64,000 nucleotides of DNA, taken from positions 1 through 64,000 of the forward strand of contig NZ_JAMWYX010000012.1 of assembly GCF_024305245.1 (NCBI RefSeq). The letters run 5' to 3'. A program made the translations under genes and the position numbers. This DNA is from Erythrobacter sp. GTDB lineage: Bacteria; Pseudomonadota; Alphaproteobacteria; Sphingomonadales; Sphingomonadaceae. The notes beneath the pieces are model-generated. The model did not search any database. It was given only the letters and a program-made list of their open reading frames with translations, and was not told the DNA's origin. Of the stretch, positions 26,863 to 36,160 are shown piece after piece. Position 1 is the stretch's first letter. Every line of letters starts with the position of its first letter.

Positions 26863-27912
26863 TCAGTTCCAGCCGGCGCGGTCGAAGATCCTCACCGCCT
26901 CGGCCTGATTACGGCCGATTTCTGCGGCGTTGATCGTGTCTGGTTTGAAGCTGCCCAACTGCTCGACCGCCGAATTGGCCTTCAGCCCCTGCGCCGCCGG
27001 ATATTCGTTATTGCCGTCGGCGAAGTAACGCTGCGCGCTTTCCGAGGTGAGATATTCAAGGAACTTCACGGCATTCTCGCGATTGGGGGCGGTCTTCACC
27101 AGCCCTGCGCCGCTGACATTGACGTGGGTTCCCACCCCGTCCTGATCGGGGAAGATCACACCGATATTGTCGAAGATCGCCTTCTGGTCGGCATCGCCCC
27201 CGGCATAGCGCGCGAGGTAATAGGTGTTGACCACCGAGATGCGGCACTGGCCGGCCGCCACCGCTTCGATCTGCGAGGTGTCGTTACCCTGCGGCGGCTG
27301 CGCGAAATTGGCGACCACGCCTTTGGCCCACTCCTCGGCCTCGGCCGTGCCATTGTGCGCGATGATGCTGGAAAGCAGCGATATGTTGTAGATGTTGGAG
27401 GAGGAACGGATGCAGATATCGCCGCGGAACTTCGGATCGGCGAGATCGGCGTAGGTTTCCAGCCCCTCGGGCTTTCCGGCGGCCTTGTTGTAGATGATGA
27501 TCCGCGCGCGGGTCGACAGGCCGGTCCACAGCCCATCCGGATGGCGCAGGTTGGCAGGGATGCGTTCGGCCAGCACGGCGGAATCGACCGGGCCGAACAC
27601 GCCCGCTTCCTCCGCACGCCACAACCGCCCGGCATCGACGGTGATGAGGATATCGGCCGGGCTGAATTCGCCTTCGGACTGGATGCGTTCGATTAGCGCA
27701 TCGGCATCGGCCTCGATCCGGTTGACCTTGATGCCGGTCTGTTCGGTGAAGTCCTCATACAGCGCCAGATCGGTATCGTAATGGCGCGAGGAATAGAGGT
27801 TGACCACGCCTGCATCGGCCGGGGCATCGCCCTCGCCGTCAGACGTTTCGGCACAGCCAGCGAGCACGCCAACGCTGGCGCAGGCAATCAGGCCGAGGAA
27901 CAGTTTCTTCAT
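26863..27912 (-). CDS. fbpA: ferric-iron ABC transporter substrate-binding lipoprotein
   Basis: Captures Fe(III) for import. The 349 residues start with a lipoprotein signal (lipobox LAGC, Cys19). The mature protein opens VVNLYSSRHYDTDLALYEDF, characteristic of the FbpA/FutA group. It has the paired tyrosines in VVNTYYLARY that bind iron. It shares its strand with the ATPase gene 63 bases upstream. A Fur-like palindrome lies between them. Confidence 0.92.
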   Translation of the reverse strand: MKKLFLGLIACASVGVLAGCAETSDGEGDAPADAGVVNLYSSRHYDTDLALYEDFTEQTGIKVNRIEADADALIERIQSEGEFSPADILITVDAGRLWRAEEAGVFGPVDSAVLAERIPANLRHPDGLWTGLSTRARIIIYNKAAGKPEGLETYADLADPKFRGDICIRSSSNIYNISLLSSIIAHNGTAEAEEWAKGVVANFAQPPQGNDTSQIEAVAAGQCRISVVNTYYLARYAGGDADQKAIFDNIGVIFPDQDGVGTHVNVSGAGLVKTAPNRENAVKFLEYLTSESAQRYFADGNNEYPAAQGLKANSAVEQLGSFKPDTINAAEIGRNQAEAVRIFDRAGWN

Positions 27913-27935
27913 GGATAGAGCTTTCTCGCTTTAAG

Positions 27936-27952
27936 TTGCGAATGACTTGCAA
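27936..27952 (-). promoter_or_regulatory. candidate Fur-type iron box upstream of fbpA
   Basis: TTGCGAATGACTTGCAA is an imperfect 17-bp palindrome (six of eight pairs) ending 23 bases before the fbpA start. The sequence and position fit iron-dependent repression. No experimental consensus for this organism is available here. Confidence 0.5.
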
Positions 27953-27975
27953 TATTATTTGGCGCGGCGCAAGCC

Positions 27976-28986
27976 CTAACTCCGCGCGAACACCCTGAGG
28001 CTGCCGGCGCGCGGGGCGACGCGGTAACGCTGCGCGGGATCGACCGGCGCGGTGGTTTCGGCGGTGATTTCCGCGCCGTCTGCCGCCACCAGCACCACCC
28101 GCACGCCCTTGCCCTGAAGGTGGCAATCGCGCACCCGCAATCCATCGGCATCCGGCACCAGTTCCAGCGCATCGGCATGCACCAGCAGATCGAAGGCCGC
28201 GCCGTCGGGCGGCACGACGTCCGTTGCCCACAGCCCGAACGGGGTTGCGATCCCGCCCTCCCCGCGCACGCCCTGCACCACCTGCGCGCCGCCGAACATC
28301 GCGCCCACCGCCGCGCTGGCGGGCGCATCGTGCAGTTCCTGGGGGCTGGCGAACTGGACGATCCGCCCTGCCTCCATCACTGCGATCCGGTCTGCGATAT
28401 CAAGCGCCTCTGCCGGATCATGCGTCACCAGTACTGTGGTCGCGCCGCGTTCACGCAGCAGGATGCGGCAATCGCGGCGCAGGCGGCGGCGCAGCACGAT
28501 GTCGACGCTGGCGAAGGGTTCGTCCATCAGCAACACCTGCGGCCCCGGTGCCATCGCGCGGGCCAGCGCAGCGCGTTGCTGCTGCCCGCCCGATAATTCG
28601 TGCGGATAGCGTGCGCCCAGCCCCGCCAGCCCGACCTGCGCCAGCCAGCCCTCGGCCTCACTGCAGCGCTGTTTCGGCAGGCCGAACGCAATATTCGCGG
28701 CGATGGTCATGTGCGGAAACAGCGCGCCGTCCTGAAACACCAGCCCCACGGGCCGCGCTTCGGGCGGCGGGCTGCGGCGGGCATCGGCCAGCGGCTCGCC
28801 AGCGATCAGGATGCTGCCCTGCTGCACCCGCAGCAATCCCGCCGCCAGCCCGAGCAGAGTTGACTTCCCGCAACCCGACGCGCCAAGCAGGCACGTGATC
28901 TCTCCCGTCGGCGCGGTGAAACTGATGTCCTCCAGCGCTCTGACCTGACCATAAGCATGGGCAATATGACGAAATTCGAGGCTCAA
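27976..28986 (-). CDS. fbpC: ferric-iron ABC transporter ATP-binding protein
   Basis: Energises iron import. A 336-residue ATPase with Walker A GASGCGKST (35-43), the signature ELSGGQQQRAALARA, Walker B QVLLMDEPFASVD, and a switch His in LVTHDPAEAL. The C-terminal extension (about 245-336) forms the TOBE-type regulatory region of the FbpC/PotA class. It diverges from the permease gene with only 35 bases between starts. Confidence 0.92.
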   Translation of the reverse strand: MSLEFRHIAHAYGQVRALEDISFTAPTGEITCLLGASGCGKSTLLGLAAGLLRVQQGSILIAGEPLADARRSPPPEARPVGLVFQDGALFPHMTIAANIAFGLPKQRCSEAEGWLAQVGLAGLGARYPHELSGGQQQRAALARAMAPGPQVLLMDEPFASVDIVLRRRLRRDCRILLRERGATTVLVTHDPAEALDIADRIAVMEAGRIVQFASPQELHDAPASAAVGAMFGGAQVVQGVRGEGGIATPFGLWATDVVPPDGAAFDLLVHADALELVPDADGLRVRDCHLQGKGVRVVLVAADGAEITAETTAPVDPAQRYRVAPRAGSLRVFARS

Positions 28987-29021
28987 CGATTGATCCCGCC
29001 CATGATCCTTGGGAGTTGCCG

Positions 29022-30701
29022 GTGAGCCGCCTTAGGCAATTTGCACCGGCAGAGGCAAGCACGCCTGCAAGCTCGGGGGCAGGGTCGGGCGCAGGGTGGA
29101 GCGTCGCCGCACTGGCGATTGCCGCGCTGGCGGGCCTGCCGATCGCCGCGATCCTTGTTGGCGCGACCACTGGCGGATTCGAAGCGATCGCCCATCTCGC
29201 GCGCACGGTGCTGGGCGGCTATGTCCTCAACACCGGCCTCTTGATGCTGCTGGCGGGCAGTTTTGCCGCCGTGGTTGGGACCGGCTGCGCATGGCTGGTG
29301 GCCGCGAGCGAATTTCCGGGGCGCCGCGTGCTCGGCTGGGCGCTGGTGCTGCCGCTGGCAGTGCCCGCCTATATCGCGGCCTATATCTACGCCGATATGC
29401 TCGACTTTGCCGGGCCGGTGCAGAGCGCGCTGCGCCAGGCGGTCGGCTGGGGGCCGCGCGATTATGTCTTTCCCGAAATCCGTTCGCTGGGCGGCGGCGC
29501 GCTGGTGCTGGGTCTGGTGCTGTATCCTTATGTCTACCTGCTCGCCCGCACCGCCTTCGCCACGCAGAGCGTCACCCAGTTCCGCGCCGCGCGCAGCCTT
29601 GGCGCGGCCCCGACACGCGCGTTCTGGCGGGTCGCCCTGCCCGCCGCACGCCCCGCCATTGCAGGCGGTCTCGCGCTGGTGCTGATGGAGGTGCTCGCCG
29701 ATTTCGGCGTGGCGGAATATTTCGCCATTCCCACCTTCTCCACCGGGATCTTTCGCAGCTGGCTGGCGATGGGGGACAAGCCCGCCGCGCTCAAGCTGGC
29801 GGCGGTGATGCTGGTGTTCGTGGTGGCGCTGATCGCGCTCGAAGCCGCCACGCGGCAGGGCCGCAGCGACAGCCGCGACGGGCTGGCGGGGCGCAGCGCC
29901 AGCGAGCCGCTGGTGGCGCTATCGCCGCTGGGCAAGGCGCTGGCTTTCATTGCCTGCCTCCTGCCTGTGCTGCTGGGCTTCGTGATCCCGGCGGGATATC
30001 TCGGCGCGATGGCGATGAGCGATGTCGCGCAGGGCGCAGCGGGCGATCTCGCCACCTATGCGGCAGGCAGCCTGCGTCTGGGGCTGGCGGCCAGCGGCGT
30101 TTGCCTTGTCGCCGCATTGCTGCTGGCCTTTGCCCGCGCACGATCGACCTCGCGGGTGACGGCGGGCGCGATCCGGCTGGGCACGCTCGGCTACGCCTTG
30201 CCCGGCGCGCTGCTGGCGGTGGGCCTGCTTGCCCCGCTCGGTGCGCTCGACCAGAGCCTGACGCGCTTTGCCCGCGACAGTCTGGGCTGGAGCGGCGGGC
30301 TGCTGCTGACCGGCACCAGCGCGGTGCTGATCTATGCGCTGTCGGTGCGGTTCCTGACGGTCGCCTATAACAGCGTCAGCGGCGGGATGGCGCGCATTCC
30401 TCCAGCGCTCGATTCGGCGGCGCGCAGCCTTGGTGCCGGGCCGCGGCGCGTGCTGGCGCGGATCTATGCCCCGCTGCTCGCCCCCAGCCTGCTGGGCGCA
30501 GCGGCGCTGGTGTTCATCGACACGGTGCGCGAACTGCCCGCCACCCTGATCCTGCGCCCGTTCAATCTCGAAACGCTCGCCACCCGCACGTACCGGCTGG
30601 CGAGCGACGAACGGCTGGTCGAAGCCGCGATCCCCGCGCTGATCCTGCTGGCGGCGGGGCTGTTGCCGGTGCTGCTGCTCAACCGGCTGACGAGGCGCTG
30701 A
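29022..30701 (+). CDS. fbpB: ferric-iron ABC transporter permease (fused double domain)
   Basis: An inner-membrane permease of 559 residues with about 12 hydrophobic helices and two ABC-permease halves. Each half has an EAA-type loop (RAARSLGAAPTRAFWRVALP and DSAARSLGAGPRRVLARIYA). A GTG start at 29022 is chosen because GGGAG ends 6 bases upstream; a TTG at 29016 is the alternative. It is divergent from fbpC. Confidence 0.9.
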   Translation: MSRLRQFAPAEASTPASSGAGSGAGWSVAALAIAALAGLPIAAILVGATTGGFEAIAHLARTVLGGYVLNTGLLMLLAGSFAAVVGTGCAWLVAASEFPGRRVLGWALVLPLAVPAYIAAYIYADMLDFAGPVQSALRQAVGWGPRDYVFPEIRSLGGGALVLGLVLYPYVYLLARTAFATQSVTQFRAARSLGAAPTRAFWRVALPAARPAIAGGLALVLMEVLADFGVAEYFAIPTFSTGIFRSWLAMGDKPAALKLAAVMLVFVVALIALEAATRQGRSDSRDGLAGRSASEPLVALSPLGKALAFIACLLPVLLGFVIPAGYLGAMAMSDVAQGAAGDLATYAAGSLRLGLAASGVCLVAALLLAFARARSTSRVTAGAIRLGTLGYALPGALLAVGLLAPLGALDQSLTRFARDSLGWSGGLLLTGTSAVLIYALSVRFLTVAYNSVSGGMARIPPALDSAARSLGAGPRRVLARIYAPLLAPSLLGAAALVFIDTVRELPATLILRPFNLETLATRTYRLASDERLVEAAIPALILLAAGLLPVLLLNRLTRR

Positions 30702-30791
30702 CGGCCAGCGCCCGACTGTAAACGTGGATTGACGCCTCGCCTGTCTATCTACCCCTTGTCCCGACGCGTTCGGGCGCTAGAACCGGCGAAT

Positions 30792-31793
30792 ATGGCACGT
30801 TTTCCTTTTTCCGCGATCGTCGGTCAGGACGAAATGAAGCAGGCGCTGCTGATTGCAGCGGTCGATCCCAGCATCGGGGGCGTCATGGTGTTCGGCGACC
30901 GTGGCACAGGCAAATCCACCGCCGCGCGCGCGCTCGCCGGTCTGCTGCCGCCGATCATGGCGGCCGAGGGCTGCCCCTATGGCGCCTCGAAAGAGGATCA
31001 GGCGCGCTACCCCGACGTGTGCGGCACCGGCAAGCTGGTGAAGCGCGCCGTGCCCTTCGTCGACATGCCGCTGGGCGCGACCGAAGACCGCGTGATCGGC
31101 AGCCTCGATCTGGAACGCGCGCTGCGATCAGGCGAGAAAGCGTTCGAACCCGGCCTGCTGGCCAAGGCCCACCGCGGGTTCCTGTATATCGACGAGATCA
31201 ACCTGCTCGAAGATCATCTGGTCGATCTGCTGCTGGATGTCGCGGCATCGGGCGAAAACGTGGTCGAGCGCGAGGGGCTTTCCGTCCGCCACCCGGCCAA
31301 ATTCGTGCTGATCGGCAGCGGCAACCCCGAAGAGGGCGAATTGCGCCCGCAATTGCTCGACCGCTTCGGTCTGTCGGTGGAAGTGCGCAGCCCCAAGGAT
31401 ATCGAAGTGCGGATCGCGATCATGCGGCTGGTCGCGGAGAACGAGCGCGATCCGGAAGGTTTCGCCGCGCGCTGGGCGGGTGAGGACGAGAAGATCCTCA
31501 AGCGGGTCGCACGCGGCAAGGCGCGGCTGCCCAAGCTGGAAACCGGCGAGGATGTGCTTCGCGATGCCGCCGAATTGTGCATGGCGGTGGGCGCGGACGG
31601 GCTGCGCGGTGAACTCACCCTGATGCGCGCTGCCCGCGCGCTGGCGGCGCTCGACGGCGCGAAATCCGTCACCCGCAAGCATCTGATCGCGATTGCCCCT
31701 TCGGCCCTGCGCCACCGGCTGCGGCGCGATGTGCTGGACGAAACCGGATCGACCGTGCGCATCACCCGCGCGATCGGCGAATTGTTCGGATGA
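30792..31793 (+). CDS. bchI: magnesium chelatase ATPase subunit I
   Basis: AAA+ subunit that with BchD and BchH inserts Mg into protoporphyrin IX, the first committed step of bacteriochlorophyll synthesis. The 333 residues carry Walker A GDRGTGKST (35-43), Walker B FLYIDEINLLEDHLVD and the GSGNPEEGELRPQLLDRFG sensor segment. The start MARFPFSAIVGQDEMK is canonical. The ATGA overlap at 31790 couples it to bchD. No bchH or other pigment gene lies nearby in the window. Confidence 0.96.
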   Translation: MARFPFSAIVGQDEMKQALLIAAVDPSIGGVMVFGDRGTGKSTAARALAGLLPPIMAAEGCPYGASKEDQARYPDVCGTGKLVKRAVPFVDMPLGATEDRVIGSLDLERALRSGEKAFEPGLLAKAHRGFLYIDEINLLEDHLVDLLLDVAASGENVVEREGLSVRHPAKFVLIGSGNPEEGELRPQLLDRFGLSVEVRSPKDIEVRIAIMRLVAENERDPEGFAARWAGEDEKILKRVARGKARLPKLETGEDVLRDAAELCMAVGADGLRGELTLMRAARALAALDGAKSVTRKHLIAIAPSALRHRLRRDVLDETGSTVRITRAIGELFG

Positions 31794-33499
31794 ACACAGC
31801 CGAGGCCGACGATCTGCAAGCCGATCCGCTGGAGGATGCAGTGCGCGCGGCACGCCTGTTTGCGCTCGCGCCGAAGCTGTTCGGCGGGATGGTGCTGCGC
31901 GGCTCCAGCCCGGCGCGCGATGCGCTGGTGGCGGCCTTGGGCCAGAGAATCGCGCTGCGGCGGATGCCCGGCCATGTCGATGACGAGCGATTGCTGGGCG
32001 GGATCGATCTCGCCGCCAGCCTCTCCGCCGGCAAGCCGGTGCGCCAGCGCGGGCTGATCGAGGAAGCATCGGGCGGCGCGCTGGTCGCCGGAATGGCGGA
32101 ACGATTGGACGCGAGCATCGCCGGGCGGCTGGCGCAAGCGCTCGATGAAGGCGGCGCGGCGCTGGTGCTGCTCGACAACGCGGCCGAACCGGATGAAGGC
32201 CCGCCTGCCAGCCTGATGGAACGCCTCGCCTTTGTCTGCGATCTATCGGCCTCGCGGCGCTGGCAGGGGGTGGAACTGGCCCCGGCTGCGCTCCCGCTCG
32301 CCGCTGTCGCGCCGCTGGATGATGACGCCATGACAGCGCTCGCCGCGACCGCCGCGATGCTGGGGGTGGATAGCTTGCGCGCGCTGATCTTTGCGGGCGA
32401 GGCTGCGCGCGGGCTGGCGGCGCTGGCCGGACGTGAGAGCGCGAACGACGCCGATCTGTCGGGCGCGGTGCGACTGGTGCTGGCCCCGCGCGCCACTCGC
32501 CTGCCGCCGCAGGAAGCCGAGCAGCCGCCCGAAGACCAGCAGGAGCCTCCACCCCCTCCGCCCGAAGGCGAGCAGGACAAGGCAGAGGATGCCGACCGCC
32601 AGCAGCAGGAGCCGGACCTGTCCGAAATCCTCGTCGAGGCGGCCAAGGCGGCGATCCCGGCCGATCTGCTGGCGAGCCTCGCACAGGGCAAGGCACCGCG
32701 CCGCTCATCCAGCAGCGGCACCGGGCAGAAACGCAAGGCGGCAACGCGCGGGAAGCCGCTCGGCGCACGTCCCGGAATGCCGCGCGGCGGGGCCAAGCTG
32801 GCGCTGATCGACAGCCTGCGCGCGGCGGTGCCGTGGCAGCAGGTGCGCCGCAAGGAACAGGGTGCAAGCCCCGACTCCCCCATCCTGATGCGCAAGGAAG
32901 ACCTGCGCATCCGCCGGTTCGAGGAGCGCGCAGCCCGCGTCACGATCTTCGCGGTCGATGCCAGCGGATCGGCAGCGGCGGCGCGGCTGGCCGAGGCCAA
33001 GGGCGCGGTCGAACTGATGCTGGCGCAGGCCTATGTCACCCGCTCCGAAGTCGCGCTGGTCGCGTTCCGGGGCGAGACTGCCGAATTGCTGCTGCCCCCC
33101 ACCCGCTCGCTCACCCGCGCGCGGCGGGCGCTATCCGAATTGCCCGGCGGCGGCGGCACACCGCTGGCGCTTGGCCTTAACGCCGCGCGCGAAGTGGCCG
33201 AAGCGGTGATCGCGCGCGGACGCAGCGCAAGCCTTGTGATCCTGACCGATGGCCGCGCCAATATCGCCGCCGATGGCTCCCCCGGCCGCCCGCAGGCCAA
33301 GGCCGATGCAGAAAACGCGGCGAAAGCGATCTACGCGCGCGGGATCGATACGCTGGTGGTGGATATCTCCGCACGCCCCGGCCCTGAAGGCGCTGCGCTC
33401 GCACAGGCATTGGGCGGACGCTTCCTCGCCCTGCCGCGCGCCGATGCGCGGATGTTGCAGGCCGCGATCAACGCTGTGCAGCCGGCGCTGGCCGCATGA
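31790..33499 (+). CDS. bchD: magnesium chelatase subunit D
   Basis: Scaffold subunit of the I-D chelatase motor. The 569 residues divide into three parts. First is a degenerate AAA-like N-terminal domain (1-230). Second is an acidic, proline-rich linker (about 240-280, with PPPPPPEGEQDKAEDAD). Third is a C-terminal integrin-I-like domain with the metal site D390-A-S-G-S. Overlapping starts on both sides (ATGA) show tight coupling with bchI and bchO. Confidence 0.95.
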   Translation: MNTAEADDLQADPLEDAVRAARLFALAPKLFGGMVLRGSSPARDALVAALGQRIALRRMPGHVDDERLLGGIDLAASLSAGKPVRQRGLIEEASGGALVAGMAERLDASIAGRLAQALDEGGAALVLLDNAAEPDEGPPASLMERLAFVCDLSASRRWQGVELAPAALPLAAVAPLDDDAMTALAATAAMLGVDSLRALIFAGEAARGLAALAGRESANDADLSGAVRLVLAPRATRLPPQEAEQPPEDQQEPPPPPPEGEQDKAEDADRQQQEPDLSEILVEAAKAAIPADLLASLAQGKAPRRSSSSGTGQKRKAATRGKPLGARPGMPRGGAKLALIDSLRAAVPWQQVRRKEQGASPDSPILMRKEDLRIRRFEERAARVTIFAVDASGSAAAARLAEAKGAVELMLAQAYVTRSEVALVAFRGETAELLLPPTRSLTRARRALSELPGGGGTPLALGLNAAREVAEAVIARGRSASLVILTDGRANIAADGSPGRPQAKADAENAAKAIYARGIDTLVVDISARPGPEGAALAQALGGRFLALPRADARMLQAAINAVQPALAA

Positions 33500-34368
33500 G
33501 CGCGCTCGACTGGAACCGCGAAGGGCTGATCTGGCCGCACCGCGACGCGAGCCAGTTCATCGAAGCAGGCCGCGCGCGCTGGCATGTGCAGCGGATGGGA
33601 ACAGGAGCGCCGCTGCTGCTGCTCCACGGCACCGGCGCCTCGGTCCATTCATGGCGCGGGTTGATGCCGCTGCTGGCGCGCGACAACGAGGTGATCGCCA
33701 TCGACCTGCCGCGCCATGCCTTCACCACCGGCCACAATGCCTACGCCATGAGCCTGCCCGTGATGGCGGGCGAGATTGCCGGACTGCTGAAGGTGCTGGC
33801 GGTCGAACCCGCCGCGATCATCGGCCATTCGGCAGGCGCGGCGATTGCGCTGCAACTGGCGCTGGATCATGCCTATGCCGGGCTGATCGTGGGCCTCAAC
33901 TCCGCGCTGCGACCCTTTCCCGGCCCGTTCGCGCAGATCTTCCCGGCTGTGGCGAAAGCGCTGTTCATCAACCCGCTGGTGCCGCGGTTCTTCGCCGGAA
34001 GCATCGACCTTGTCGGCGGGGCCAAGAAGTTCCTGTGGCGGTCCACCCATTCGCATATCGATGCCGAAGGGCTGGCCTGCTATCGCACGCTGCTGAAGCA
34101 TCCCGGCCATGCGGGCGGCGCGCTCGCCATGATGGCGAACTGGGACCTGCCCGGCCTGCGGACGCGGATGGGCAGCGTCGCCAATCCGGTGCTGCTGGTG
34201 CATTCGGACAAGGACCCGGCCATCCCGCTCGCCTGGACGCGGGAAGCGCGCGGCTGGCTGCCGCAGGCGCAGCTTGAAGTGCAGCACGGCCTCGGCCATC
34301 TTGCCCACGAGGAAGCGCCTGAACAGGCCGCCGCGCTGATCAAGGCCTTTCTGGCGCGGCAAGCATAG
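33496..34368 (+). CDS. bchO: alpha/beta hydrolase BchO, magnesium chelatase accessory protein
   Basis: A 290-residue alpha/beta hydrolase always found with bchID in purple phototrophs; its exact reaction is unknown. It shows the oxyanion HGTGASVHSW, nucleophile elbow GHSAGAA (Ser112) and a late His in HGLGHLAHEE. The start overlaps the bchD stop. A 55-codon gene follows after 10 bases. Confidence 0.93.
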   Translation: MSALDWNREGLIWPHRDASQFIEAGRARWHVQRMGTGAPLLLLHGTGASVHSWRGLMPLLARDNEVIAIDLPRHAFTTGHNAYAMSLPVMAGEIAGLLKVLAVEPAAIIGHSAGAAIALQLALDHAYAGLIVGLNSALRPFPGPFAQIFPAVAKALFINPLVPRFFAGSIDLVGGAKKFLWRSTHSHIDAEGLACYRTLLKHPGHAGGALAMMANWDLPGLRTRMGSVANPVLLVHSDKDPAIPLAWTREARGWLPQAQLEVQHGLGHLAHEEAPEQAAALIKAFLARQA

Positions 34369-34378
34369 GAGAGACACC

Positions 34379-34546
34379 ATGGGCGGCGGCAATTTCGGCT
34401 GGATCGAACTGGTGTTCTTCTACGGTATCGCGATCGGGATCGGCGTGTGGCAATGGGTCAAGATGGACCGCATGCTGAAGAAAACCCGCGCCGAACGCGC
34501 AGCGAAAGAGGCCGCGGAGAACGAGGCCGGACCGCCTGCCGAGTAG
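34379..34546 (+). CDS. 55-residue single-span membrane peptide in the bchIDO operon
   Basis: The gene starts 10 bases after bchO with GGAGAG upstream and ends TAG at 34544-34546. The product begins MGGGNFGWIELVFFYG, followed by one hydrophobic segment (about 7-25) and a highly charged tail (KMDRMLKKTRAERAAKEAAE) predicted cytoplasmic. No family is recognised. Spacing and ribosome site support translation with the chelatase genes, suggesting a role in pigment synthesis or its membrane docking. Confidence 0.75.
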   Translation: MGGGNFGWIELVFFYGIAIGIGVWQWVKMDRMLKKTRAERAAKEAAENEAGPPAE

Positions 34547-34746
34547 ATTGCACTGCGAAGGCGGATGGACCGCTTTTTGGCCTCGCCGGACGCTAGCTGT
34601 CGTTCGGGTATCGACCCTAAGCGGACTCGCGACGAGGCCGGGCTGGCTTGCTCCGCTGCATGCCAAATGCAACCTGCTCCCGCTGACCAATTGTGATGGG
34701 GCGAGCTTTCTCTCCCAAACCGCTTTAAAGCCGGTTATTGGAATAT

Positions 34747-35844
34747 ATGGACACTGACAAAGATGAACGCCGCACGGCCTTTAAAACGGCCAATATGCAG
34801 GTAGCGCAAGAAACCTCGTCCAGTGGTGCCTCGGTGGCTCGTTCCACCCTGATTGTTCTTGCAATCGTGGCTTTCGGTTGGCTGCTGATCGAGCTGAACC
34901 GGTTCTTCCTGCTGGTTTTTGCAGCGATTGTTTTGAGCGCGGTATTTGACGCGATCACCGGCCGGATTTGTCGCTGGACGGGAATGGGGCGTTCCTACGG
35001 CCTGACCCTGGCGATCCTTGCGTTTCTCGGTGTGTTCGTTGGCGCCTTTACGCTGTTTGGCACACAATTGGCGGACGAATTCGACACGATCAGGCAGACC
35101 GTTCCCGCAGCAGTGGAAGGGCTGCAGGGTTTTCTTGAACGCTTCGGCATGGGCCCGGCGGTGAGCGAGCTGGCCCAACTGAGCAGCGACGATATCTCCC
35201 GGTTGTTCACGCAAGCGGGCGGCTTTGCCCTTGCAGCCGGTAACGGGATCGCCGATTTTGTTCTGGTGCTGGTCGGCGCAATTTTCATGGTCGCCAATCC
35301 CGATGTCTATCGCAGGGGGTTCCTGCTGCTTTTCCCTGATAAGGCCGAAGCGGTTGCCGCACAGGCGCTGGACGACACAAGCACAGGGCTACGCGGCTGG
35401 ATGATGGGGCAGGCGATTTCTTCTTTGCTTGTCGCTGCGCTGACATGGATCGGGCTTTGGCTTCTGGGAGTCCCGGCAGCGGGCGGGCTCGGTGTGATTG
35501 CCGGATTGCTCGACATCATTCCGATGGTCGGGCCGATCATTGCCGGCGTCCCGGCCGTTCTGCTGGCGTTTACAGTGTCGCCGCTAACCGCGCTGTGGAC
35601 GCTGCTGCTGTTCCTCGCCATCCAGCAATTGCAGGGCAATTTCCTGCAACCCATGATTCAGAAGCATGCGGTGGATATTCCGCCCGCCTTGCTGTTGTTT
35701 GCGGTGCTGGCGTTTGGTTTGCTGTTCGGTTTTCTGGGCGTGCTGCTTGCGGCACCATTGACGATCGTGAGCTTCATTCTGGTCCGGCGGGTCTATGTCG
35801 AGGCGATATTGGGCAAACCGATTACCGTTGCCGATGTGGAGTAA
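34747..35844 (+). CDS. AI-2E/PerM family permease (second copy)
   Basis: A 365-residue membrane protein with about eight helices and the family motifs IAGLLDIIPMVGPIIAGVP and QGNFLQPMIQKHAVDIPPA. Codon use is less GC-biased at third positions than neighbouring genes (many GTT, CTT, TTT codons), hinting at separate ancestry. It shares little detailed sequence with the copy at 3204-4310. Start MDTDKDERR at 34747. Substrate unknown. Confidence 0.87.
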   Translation: MDTDKDERRTAFKTANMQVAQETSSSGASVARSTLIVLAIVAFGWLLIELNRFFLLVFAAIVLSAVFDAITGRICRWTGMGRSYGLTLAILAFLGVFVGAFTLFGTQLADEFDTIRQTVPAAVEGLQGFLERFGMGPAVSELAQLSSDDISRLFTQAGGFALAAGNGIADFVLVLVGAIFMVANPDVYRRGFLLLFPDKAEAVAAQALDDTSTGLRGWMMGQAISSLLVAALTWIGLWLLGVPAAGGLGVIAGLLDIIPMVGPIIAGVPAVLLAFTVSPLTALWTLLLFLAIQQLQGNFLQPMIQKHAVDIPPALLLFAVLAFGLLFGFLGVLLAAPLTIVSFILVRRVYVEAILGKPITVADVE

Positions 35845-36160
35845 TGGGGCGGGATAGACGGAGGGCGGCCGCGCCCTGGATCGAGTCCGGCGTGGCGTTG
35901 GAGAGGATGGCGGATAACCGCTCTGGCCTTCCGCCACCCGGTCTGCCTTCCGAAAGCGGACGCCTCCCCTCACCCGGCCTTGCGCTTTCCTACTCGCGCA
36001 AAACGCGGCAGCACCGCGCACATGACCTGCCATTTCCCCTTCCGCTACCGCCCGACACGGGTGCTTTGGGCGGGGGGATTTTCGGTTCCTGGACAGTGTC
36101 TCATGTGTCTCCTACAAGCGCGCCGCCGGGCAAGGCTTCCCACGCGGCGGGGCAGTGGAG
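35845..36160. other. 316-bp gap without a gene, carrying one copy of a dispersed 38-bp repeat
   Basis: Two convergent genes flank this stretch. No ORF here looks coding. The only recognisable content is the repeat at 36079-36116. Confidence 0.6.
36079..36116 (+). repeat. 38-bp dispersed repeat, copy 1
   Basis: Identical, in opposite orientation, to 57894-57931. The core contains a direct heptamer pair: on the minus strand GAGACAC-AT-GAGACAC. Flanks outside the 38 bp do not match. Confidence 0.8.

Noticed and set aside
30717..30734. PpsR-type box (TGT-N12-ACA) before bchI
   Set aside because: The sequence has TGT-N12-ACG, one base off, and only a single half-fit copy is present; too weak to claim.
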